Part shown: positions 57,992 through 64,000 of the stretch, in pieces
Layout: every line of letters starts with the position of its first letter
How positions within the stretch are numbered: the first letter of the stretch is position 1
Assembly: GCF_947498015.1 (NCBI RefSeq)
Contig: NZ_CANMIR010000008.1
Span: forward strand, 94,568-158,567
Source: an uncultured Neptuniibacter sp.
GTDB taxonomy: Bacteria; Pseudomonadota; Gammaproteobacteria; Pseudomonadales; Balneatricaceae
Reading direction: 5' to 3'
Length of the DNA stretch: 64,000 nt
Notes under the pieces: generated by a model
What the model was told of the DNA's origin: nothing
What the model saw: only the letters and a program-made list of their open reading frames with translations
Database searches by the model: none
Made by a program: the position numbers and the translations under genes

Positions 57992-58867
57992 TCATATCCC
58001 GGTTTTATTCCGCATAAACCCCAGAACATCGTCCTGAATAAGGAGCCTATTTTGCTCGCTGGGAACATGCAGATCATTGATCAAACGATGTTCTTGAATT
58101 GAAGGCAGGGCCTGCATCGCTTTTTTTAGCAACTTATCAGGATCAAAATAAAGATCATCTTGAGCATAAATAAGCTGCACAGGCGCTGAAAATCTACTCA
58201 GATCTGACGCACCGAAAGGCCCGGGGGGGATTAGAGTCATCGGAATCCCGGCTTCAAAAACGGAGTAATAATAGCGCTCCAATTCAGGCCAGTTTTCACC
58301 CATCAACGGTTTCATCAACTGATCAAAGTGCAACTGATCCGTATGCAGTTTAAATCCTAGAAACGGCATGACCAACTGCTTCAGAGGTCTCCATAATGGG
58401 CGGAAGAAACCCGCAGGCACAACCAGAGAAGCCCGATTAATCCTCTCTGGTTTATAAGCCGCCATATCCAACAAAATAGCCGCGCCAAATGACAAACCGA
58501 CCATTGGGCAAGCATCGATTGCTAATTCATCCATTAACTGATCAAGCCACATCGCATATGCCTGACCTGCTGGCAAGGGCGCTATACCAGGCGTTTTACC
58601 CGCTTGCCCAGGAATGTCAGGAGAGATTACCCGGAAATTTTGGGCCAGTGACCAGAAAAATTCCAGATTGAACGGCCCTGGCGTATGTAATCCATGTAGT
58701 GCGATTAGCGGTGGCCCATCTTTCGGTCCAGCCTCAAGCACCCAAACCGGCCCAAGCGCAGTCGTAACATATCGCCCCTCGACACTTCCACTCGATAACA
58801 CCTGCAAGCAGTTAAGTTGTTTGTTATAACGAGCATTCAAGTCGGCAGAGAGCTGTGTTGCATCCAT
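57992..58867 (-). CDS. Alpha/beta hydrolase
   Basis: The 291-residue hydrolase shows the oxyanion segment ALHGLHTPG, nucleophile elbow MVGLSFGAAIL (catalytic Ser), the acid region IYAQDDLYFDPD (Asp) and the late His in INDLHVPSEQ. Substrate unknown. It begins 3 bp after glpG and ends 62 bp before yeaC. Confidence 0.9.
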   Translation of the reverse strand: MDATQLSADLNARYNKQLNCLQVLSSGSVEGRYVTTALGPVWVLEAGPKDGPPLIALHGLHTPGPFNLEFFWSLAQNFRVISPDIPGQAGKTPGIAPLPAGQAYAMWLDQLMDELAIDACPMVGLSFGAAILLDMAAYKPERINRASLVVPAGFFRPLWRPLKQLVMPFLGFKLHTDQLHFDQLMKPLMGENWPELERYYYSVFEAGIPMTLIPPGPFGASDLSRFSAPVQLIYAQDDLYFDPDKLLKKAMQALPSIQEHRLINDLHVPSEQNRLLIQDDVLGFMRNKTGI

Positions 58868-58870
58868 GGA

Positions 58871-59731
58871 TTATGACCGTTGTTTAAGTAGAAATATTCT
58901 CATAGGTACCACTGCAATACCTGATACCAACCCCATCAGATGGGCAGTATTGGCGATCGCCCCAAATCCCAGGGACTGAAGAACCCCTGTATATCCGAGT
59001 GCCAACCAGAAGAGCATCAGCCCCATTAAAGCGGGTGGCAATCCAATGCGTTCATCCGAACCGAATTTATCCCAGGCCCAAGCGTAACCAAGCAAAGCAA
59101 ATACAACGCCGGAGAGTCCACCAAACATTGGTCCGGTTTCCCAGTATTGAGACAGGTTAGACACAACCGCTGCAAAAGTGACCAACAAAACCAGGGACAA
59201 GCGCCCATGAATCAACTCGATACGGGTCCCCACCACCCACACCCAGAGCAGATTAAACATCAGGTGCGGTGCACTGAAATGTAGCAGCATGGGCGTCAGA
59301 AATCGCCAGAGTTCCCACCTATCGACTGTGCCTTCAATTCCTGAGCTATAGAGCGCATCATTGCTAATCATAATGTCAGCAATTGTGAAATATCGCAGCA
59401 TGGCAAAGTTATCACCAAATCCAACCAGGAAACTCACCATGACACTCAATAGGATTAAAGCCGAACTGAACCAGGAGCGCTTAGCGACAGAGACAAATCC
59501 TGATGACGGGTTTGAAGATCTATTTCGGACAAGTTGAATATGATCAAGGCTTTCACCCTGACGCCAAAGTTCATAAAGATGCTGGATCTGTTCGGCGCTG
59601 ACAGTCCGTGAAACCCACAACTCCTGCGCATTCTCGGTTTCAACAACGCGATGTGGTACCTCATATTGCCAGAGGAAGTCGGCAAACTCTGATAGGTCCT
59701 CAGATAAGGGAACCGTAAATACCTTAATCAC
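58871..59731 (-). CDS. glpG: Rhomboid intramembrane protease GlpG
   Basis: The 286-residue membrane protease has a small cytoplasmic N-terminal domain (MIKVFTVPLSEDLSEFADFLW), then six helices. It has the catalytic Ser in MFGGLSGVVFALLGYAW and the catalytic His in ANTAHLMGLVSG. HFSAPHLMFNLLWVWVVG includes the conserved HxxxN of rhomboids. It cleaves membrane proteins. It lies end to end with the metallophosphoesterase and hydrolase genes. Confidence 0.93.
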   Translation of the reverse strand: MIKVFTVPLSEDLSEFADFLWQYEVPHRVVETENAQELWVSRTVSAEQIQHLYELWRQGESLDHIQLVRNRSSNPSSGFVSVAKRSWFSSALILLSVMVSFLVGFGDNFAMLRYFTIADIMISNDALYSSGIEGTVDRWELWRFLTPMLLHFSAPHLMFNLLWVWVVGTRIELIHGRLSLVLLVTFAAVVSNLSQYWETGPMFGGLSGVVFALLGYAWAWDKFGSDERIGLPPALMGLMLFWLALGYTGVLQSLGFGAIANTAHLMGLVSGIAVVPMRIFLLKQRS

Positions 59732-60721
59732 CTAGAGACCCAGCTCATCAGCAATTTCTGTACGAACATCAACCCAGACAAATTTATCCGGTTGAATCGT
59801 GGTCTCATCATCAAGGCGATAAGCAACCAGCTTTCCATACTTCACCGCACTGTAATCGAGGCAAGCAATATTAGGGGTTATCGTTTCAGGCTCTCCCTCC
59901 CGCCAATAGTGCCCAATAAACAACATTTTCTGTTCAGGGCCATAGTAAAGCAGGTCATTAAAATCTTGTTCAGCCAAAGGCATACGAGCTATATGCTCAG
60001 GCAGAGGGTCAGGCTGGAAGACCACATCACCATAGTATTCAGGCTCCTCTGCCCAAAATTTAGTCCGGAAAAAGCGTCTCTCATATCCATCCTTGCTCAC
60101 CATTACCTCACCATCCGGTAAGCGAAGATGGGTCCCACGCAAGAGCCGGTCCATCAATGCCCATTCGAACGTTCCGCGCTGAGAAGAGCGGTGAAGAAAG
60201 CGATCATCGATCACATGATTCGGATACTCCGCTTCAAATCGATCAATCAATCGCTGGTGCCAGCAGGCGTGGACGACCCTGAAGTTTTCAAACTCAAGGT
60301 AAACCGGCATCTCTCTGATCCATTGCAAAAACATCTCCTGTTCATCAGGATAGTTTGCAAACTGCTCCAGAGTTTCTGCCAGAATTCTGTAATGACGGGG
60401 GTTATGCTCGCGAAGATAACTCATTCCGCTTCCCTGCTTACCCCGGGTACAATAGCTCAGGAAATTAAACTCATGGTTACCCATAACAATCTGAGCATTA
60501 CCGCTCTGAACCATATCGTATACCAGGTGTAATGACTCACGAATCCTCGGGCCGCGGTCAACAATATCGCCCACAAAAATCACCTGACGACCTGGGTGAG
60601 AGTAAACACCGCTGCTCTTGCTGTAACCCAGCTTTTCCAGCAGCAACTCAAGACTTAACCCACAGCCATGAACATCACCGATCAGGTCGTACCCTTTAAC
60701 ATCGCAGGCCACGTTAGTCAC
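59732..60721 (-). CDS. Calcineurin-like metallophosphoesterase
   Basis: The protein, about 329 residues, has the metal-binding series YDLIGDVHGCG, FVGDIVDRGPRI, IVMGNHEFNFL and VVHACWHQ, typical of ApaH/serine-threonine-phosphatase-like enzymes. Substrate unknown. The start is uncertain: a GTG at 60721 overlaps the nadK stop by 8 nt, and another GTG lies 9 nt downstream; no ATG or Shine-Dalgarno is in range, so translation is probably coupled to nadK. Confidence 0.88.
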   Translation of the reverse strand: MTNVACDVKGYDLIGDVHGCGLSLELLLEKLGYSKSSGVYSHPGRQVIFVGDIVDRGPRIRESLHLVYDMVQSGNAQIVMGNHEFNFLSYCTRGKQGSGMSYLREHNPRHYRILAETLEQFANYPDEQEMFLQWIREMPVYLEFENFRVVHACWHQRLIDRFEAEYPNHVIDDRFLHRSSQRGTFEWALMDRLLRGTHLRLPDGEVMVSKDGYERRFFRTKFWAEEPEYYGDVVFQPDPLPEHIARMPLAEQDFNDLLYYGPEQKMLFIGHYWREGEPETITPNIACLDYSAVKYGKLVAYRLDDETTIQPDKFVWVDVRTEIADELGL

Positions 60722-61595
60722 CGAGCTTAGTACCCCAACCAAGTTTCTCCCGGCAGGTACTGTAGAAATCATAATTGAGGGGGTGTAACAGTTTCAGCTT
60801 GTGCGGCTTTTTATGAACGGTGATGGTATCACCAGGCGCACAGCTGATATCGGTCTGACCGTCGCAGGATACTGTAGGATAAGCCCCATTATTTGGACTG
60901 ATCACTAGCTTAAGCTCACTATTTCCGTTCACAACAATCGGTCGGCTTGACAGGGTATGTGGGAACATTGGCACCAATACCAACGCATCCAGTTTTGGAT
61001 GCATGATCGGCCCACCTCCTGATAGTGAATAGGCTGTAGAACCGGTAGGGGTTGAAATAATCAAGCCATCTGACTTCTGAGTGTAGACAAACTGCCCTTC
61101 AATATAGAGTTCAAACTCGATCATCCTGGCAGCCTTACCCGGATGCAAAACACAGTCATTGAGTGCAGTTGACTCTCCGATTGGTACACCATCTCGCTTT
61201 ACAACCACATCGAGCAGGAACCGGCTATCAACGGTATATTGCCCTGCCAGCACCTCACCAACTTTTTCTTCAATTTCATTTGGAGAGATATCTGTCAGGA
61301 ACCCCAAGTTGCCCCGGTTAACCCCTAATATCGGCACATGGTATTGTGCAAGAGAACGCGCAGCCCCCAATAAACTACCATCGCCTCCGACAACAATAAC
61401 CAGATCGCAAATCTCACCCATCATCTTCTGTGTACTGGTTTGCTGCTCATGGCCCGGCATCACTTGGGCAATTCGCTCATCCAGAATCGTATTCAGTCCA
61501 CGGTCACCTAAAAAGCGAATAAGGTGCTTTAACGTGTCAATGACAGACTTACTGCCCAAGCGCCCAATCAACCCGATATTTCGAAAATAATCCAT
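60714..61595 (-). CDS. nadK: NAD kinase
   Basis: The 293-residue enzyme makes NADP from NAD and ATP. It has VIVVGGDGSLLGAARSLA (the GGDGS motif), GVNRGNLGFLTDIS and STPTGSTAYSLSGGGPI. GGAG lies 7 nt before the ATG. It heads the operon nadK-phosphoesterase-glpG-hydrolase-yeaC-DUF2797-pepN, an order I recall from pseudomonads. An FNR/Anr-like box with a matched -10 stands directly upstream. Confidence 0.97.
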   Translation of the reverse strand: MDYFRNIGLIGRLGSKSVIDTLKHLIRFLGDRGLNTILDERIAQVMPGHEQQTSTQKMMGEICDLVIVVGGDGSLLGAARSLAQYHVPILGVNRGNLGFLTDISPNEIEEKVGEVLAGQYTVDSRFLLDVVVKRDGVPIGESTALNDCVLHPGKAARMIEFELYIEGQFVYTQKSDGLIISTPTGSTAYSLSGGGPIMHPKLDALVLVPMFPHTLSSRPIVVNGNSELKLVISPNNGAYPTVSCDGQTDISCAPGDTITVHKKPHKLKLLHPLNYDFYSTCREKLGWGTKLGD

Positions 61596-61625
61596 TGTGT
61601 CTCCAGTTGCGTGAGGGTGAGATCG

Positions 61626-61666
61626 ATTCTAATAGCTATCTAACTGATTTTTTTGACAATTATCAA
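61626..61666 (-). promoter_or_regulatory. FNR/Anr-type class II promoter of the nadK operon
   Basis: TTGACAATTATCAA (plus strand, 61653-61666) matches TTGAT-N4-ATCAA at 9 of 10 positions. On the minus strand a -10 TAGAAT lies at 61626-61631, exactly the same distance from the box as in the hemerythrin promoter. The start would be near 61619, 24 nt before the nadK ATG. Confidence 0.65.
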
Positions 61667-61697
61667 TGCTTATTTATAAGCAAAAAAACACCTTCAA

Positions 61698-62642
61698 CTA
61701 ATACTCCAGACTACGTGTACCCTGCAACCCACCCGTGTGTAGCGCCAGAATACTGCTCCCCTCAGGATACAGACCAGCATCAATACGCTCCATTAACCGC
61801 ATCAGCATCTTACCGGTGTAAACCTGTTCCAGGGGCAGATGATGAAGCGAGTTCATCTGCTGGATAAAGGCTATCAAGCTACTATCAGCTTTCGCATAGC
61901 CACCGTAATGACCTTCAAGATCAAGTTGCCAATTATCACTATCCTCCATACCCGCATCTTGAATCAAATTGCGAATATCCTGATAAAGAAAATCAGCTCC
62001 CTTTAATACAGGTATACCTAAAATATTCAGTTCAGGATTTGCTACACACAGACCGGCAAGCGTCCCTCCTGTACCACAAGGAAGGACTATCTGATCAGGC
62101 TGGATACGACTTAACAGCTCATCCGATAGAATCTCAGCACAACCTTTGATCGCTAAGGAGTTACTCCCACCCTCAGGTATAATAACTGGATCATCAAATG
62201 TTTTACTTAATAACTCCTGGTAATCAGTGTCATGACGCCTACGATAAGTTTTCCGGTCAACAAACTGTAACTTCATCCCCCATTCAATGGCATCTTGTAA
62301 CGTTGGGTTATTGGCATATTCAGGCTCCCCTCGTATCACTCCGATCGTCTGTATCCCCATCAAAAAACCTGCTCTAGCCAACGCATGGATGTGATTCGAG
62401 TATGCCCCCCCAAAACTCAAAACAGCTGACCTACCGGACTCTCTCGCCTGTAGAAGGTTATATTTGAGTTTAAACCACTTATTACCACTCACAACTGAAT
62501 CAGTCTGATCCAACCTCAAAACCCACAACTCTATTCCCCTCTCCTCAGTGAGGGGCGTTACCAACCGAATGACAGGCAGGTGCTGGTTAAGTTGAAAAGG
62601 GGCTTTACCAAAAGAACTGACCCAACGGGTACTTTTTGTCAT
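61698..62642 (-). CDS. D-cysteine desulfhydrase / ACC deaminase-like PLP enzyme
   Basis: The 314-residue fold-type II PLP enzyme has the cofactor lysine in SVVSGNKWFKLKYNLL, the loop SFGGAYSNHIHALARAG and the phosphate-binding LPCGTGGTLAGLC. Family members act on D-cysteine or 1-aminocyclopropane-1-carboxylate; which one is not clear here. It diverges from the acidic mini-protein gene. Confidence 0.9.
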   Translation of the reverse strand: MTKSTRWVSSFGKAPFQLNQHLPVIRLVTPLTEERGIELWVLRLDQTDSVVSGNKWFKLKYNLLQARESGRSAVLSFGGAYSNHIHALARAGFLMGIQTIGVIRGEPEYANNPTLQDAIEWGMKLQFVDRKTYRRRHDTDYQELLSKTFDDPVIIPEGGSNSLAIKGCAEILSDELLSRIQPDQIVLPCGTGGTLAGLCVANPELNILGIPVLKGADFLYQDIRNLIQDAGMEDSDNWQLDLEGHYGGYAKADSSLIAFIQQMNSLHHLPLEQVYTGKMLMRLMERIDAGLYPEGSSILALHTGGLQGTRSLEY

Positions 62643-62695
62643 ATAACGTTAACAACCTGAGCCTAAGATTTAGAGAATGATTTTAGGAGGTAGAT

Positions 62696-62797
62696 ATGGA
62701 AGATTATATAGAAGAGCTAATTCACCTGAATAACGATGAATATGACGATGATGAATATGACGATGATGAATATTCAGATGATGCAGAAGAACAATAA
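62696..62797 (+). CDS. 33-residue acidic repeat mini-protein, unknown
   Basis: The ORF reads MEDYIEELIHLNNDEY and then DEYDD-type repeats, ending DDAEEQ. It has a near-ideal Shine-Dalgarno AGGAGGT 6 nt before the ATG, one of the strongest in the window. Three tandem 15-bp units encode DEYDD, DEYDD and DEYSD. A 12-bp perfect hairpin (62775-62786 with 62798-62809) holds the stop codon in its loop. The charge is strongly negative and a single short helix is possible at the N-terminus. No family is recognised. It lies between a PLP-enzyme gene and a GGDEF gene, both on the other strand, so it has its own transcript. Confidence 0.6.
   Translation: MEDYIEELIHLNNDEYDDDEYDDDEYSDDAEEQ
62735..62779 (+). 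repeat. Three tandem 15-bp repeats within the mini-ORF
   Basis: GATGAATATGACGAT occurs at 62735-62749 and 62750-62764 without change, and a third copy at 62765-62779 differs at 3 of 15 bases. Being in frame, copy-number change would lengthen or shorten the acidic tail without a frameshift. Confidence 0.9.
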
Positions 62798-62809
62798 CTG
62801 CATCATCTG
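62775..62809 (+). repeat. 12-bp hairpin around the mini-ORF stop
   Basis: CAGATGATGCAG (62775-62786) and CTGCATCATCTG (62798-62809) form a perfect stem with the TAA in the 11-nt loop. There is no T tract, so it may protect the mRNA end or slow ribosomes. Confidence 0.7.
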
Positions 62810-62828
62810 GTATCAGAAAGTTACAGAG

Positions 62829-63752
62829 TCAGGCACTTTCAGCCTGTACCACATTCCCAATATGCTGCTTAATCAAAACAGTACTATTCCCGCCTGAGCT
62901 TTTGGATTCATACATAGCCAGATCTGCACGTTGCACTATCTGGTCAGGGTTTTCTGCACCATTAGTTTCAGTCACCCCTAAACTCATCGACACATGAACC
63001 AGTGAATCCGTTACCTGATCAGAGTAGTGAGGGCAATTCGCATTGAATGTTGTTCTGATACGTTCAGCCGTCTTCGAAGCCGCCTGGATCTCAGTCTCAG
63101 GCAATAACACCATAAATTCATCACCACCGTATCTAACAGCAACATCACAGATTCGCAGAGTATCGCGCAAAATATCACCGATGGCCCGCAACACACGGTC
63201 TCCCTCAAGGTGACCTAACGAATCGTTTACCTTTTTAAAGTTATCAAGATCAAAGCAGATGAGGCTCAAAGGGTGCTTATACCGCTTAGCACGATCCAAC
63301 TCTTTCGCCATCATCTTATAAAAATGGCGCTGATTATATAAACCGGTCAGCTCATCGGTTACAGATAAACGATGTAACTGACGTTCAAGATCCTGACGCT
63401 CAGTCAGGTCATGAAAAAAGCCGATGCTGCTCCCTTCCGAATGCTCAATAATTGCTGCAGATAAACGAATAGGCACCTGCCTACCGTCCTTTCTCAACAG
63501 TTTGGTTTCATATCCCTCAATGCTACCGCTTTCACCATAGAGATCAGAAAACAGGAGCTTCTTAATTGAGCGCGCCTCATCCAAGCCTGGATAGATTTTA
63601 GAGATATTCAAAACCCCAACAACTTCATCTGACGAATAGCCCAGCAACTTTTCCGCTGCAGCATTAAATAACTGCACAACACCTGCCCCATCAACACCGA
63701 TCACCGGATCTGGGCACAGTGAGACTAATACGGTTTCATCAACATTTTTCAC
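62829..63752 (-). CDS. PAS-GGDEF diguanylate cyclase
   Basis: The 307-residue cytoplasmic protein has a PAS domain (about 8-118: DPVIGVDGAGVVQLFNAAAEKLLGY through GFFHDLTERQDLE) and a GGDEF domain with DELTGLYNQRHF, FDLDNFKKVNDSLG and the active RYGGDEFMVLLPE. It should make c-di-GMP in response to a PAS ligand. It is the third c-di-GMP gene in the window, with the EAL protein and the DUF484-like cyclase. No membrane segment is present. Confidence 0.93.
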   Translation of the reverse strand: MKNVDETVLVSLCPDPVIGVDGAGVVQLFNAAAEKLLGYSSDEVVGVLNISKIYPGLDEARSIKKLLFSDLYGESGSIEGYETKLLRKDGRQVPIRLSAAIIEHSEGSSIGFFHDLTERQDLERQLHRLSVTDELTGLYNQRHFYKMMAKELDRAKRYKHPLSLICFDLDNFKKVNDSLGHLEGDRVLRAIGDILRDTLRICDVAVRYGGDEFMVLLPETEIQAASKTAERIRTTFNANCPHYSDQVTDSLVHVSMSLGVTETNGAENPDQIVQRADLAMYESKSSGGNSTVLIKQHIGNVVQAESA

Positions 63753-63925
63753 ATGTATTCCTTGCTCTTTTTTTTATCAATGAGGAAATGGTGAAATAAA
63801 AAGGTAATCCAACTCAAAACCATATGATTTTAGTCGGATTTATCATTCTGAAAGCAAGAAGATACAACGTTATAAATGCAAATTCAAAGGGGTTTATTGA
63901 TGCTATGGAAAGATAAGAACTGAAG

Positions 63926-64000
63926 TGGTGGGCGTGGAGAGGCTCGAACTCCCGACATTCGCCTTGTAAGGGCGACGCTCTCCCAACTGAGCTACACGCC
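63926..64000 (-). tRNA. tRNA-Val (TAC), 5' base beyond window
   Basis: Read on the minus strand the sequence forms a full cloverleaf: acceptor 3' strand CACGCCC with encoded ACCA, T-arm with GTTCGAG, anticodon loop CTTACAA giving anticodon TAC, and D-arm AGCTCAGTTGGGAGAGC. The acceptor pairs if one more G precedes the last base shown, so the gene is cut by a single base at the right edge. The 173-bp gap to the GGDEF gene shows no clear feature. Confidence 0.95.

Noticed and set aside
61661..61691. Stem GCTTAT/ATAAGC with A/T run upstream of nadK as a terminator
   Set aside because: The T run precedes the stem on the minus strand and an A run follows on the plus strand, so neither direction gives a terminator.

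Overview
The window reads as chromosomal DNA of a marine gammaproteobacterium of the Oceanospirillales type (Neptuniibacter/Amphritea/Marinobacterium-like; this placement is inferred from gene content and order, not from a search). Nearly all of it is single-copy housekeeping or regulatory genes in tight operons. There is no CRISPR array, no recognisable insertion sequence, no prophage and no rRNA. One tRNA (Val, TAC) is cut by the right edge.

Layout. 1-6.7 kb: the start of a TAXI-type TRAP transporter operon (fused permease cut by the left edge, binding protein), the adjacent DctB/DctD-like sigma-54 two-component system, and trmH. 6.8-10.7 kb: pheA, then an arsenate-detoxification operon arsR-gapdh-arsJ. 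10.7-20.4 kb: tcdA, a small zinc-ribbon protein and an RluA-type pseudouridine synthase; hda-perM-DUF2066 divergent from purM-purN-DUF3108; an EAL/YkuI_C phosphodiesterase; an orphan membrane-anchored protein. 20.5-33.6 kb: the complete sdhCDAB-sucAB-lpd-sucCD block divergent from gltA. 33.6-36.9 kb: a LysR/tautomerase pair and amtB. 36.9-46 kb: rlmKL, rmf, pyrD, DUF2835 and the giant NAD-dependent glutamate dehydrogenase. 46-54 kb: solitary BatD, a K+ channel, a yfcH-type epimerase, riboflavin synthase, a DUF484-like/GGDEF cyclase, a hemerythrin protein and a HAD phosphatase. 54-61.6 kb: the operon nadK-metallophosphoesterase-glpG-hydrolase-yeaC-DUF2797-pepN. 61.7-64 kb: a D-cysteine desulfhydrase-like enzyme, an overlooked 33-residue acidic repeat protein, a PAS-GGDEF cyclase and tRNA-Val.

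Regulation is the most informative layer. Sigma-54 -24/-12 promoters precede the TAXI binding-protein gene (next to its DctD-like activator) and amtB, whose leader also carries three NtrC-type palindromes, one a perfect consensus match. Two FNR/Anr-like boxes, each 9/10 to consensus and each at the same distance from a -10 element, precede the hemerythrin gene and nadK. arsR appears to be leaderless, with its operator overlapping the -10. Strong sigma-70 promoters drive gltA and sdhC in opposite directions.

The clearest overlooked gene is the tiny acidic ORF at 62696-62797, with an ideal Shine-Dalgarno, three tandem 15-bp repeats (DEYDD units) and a 12-bp hairpin around its stop codon. I found no clear new multi-gene defence or mobile system. 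The best leads are this mini-protein, the paired FNR-type promoters, the amtB leader and a candidate small RNA ahead of arsR. All pattern matches were made by eye, without database searches.
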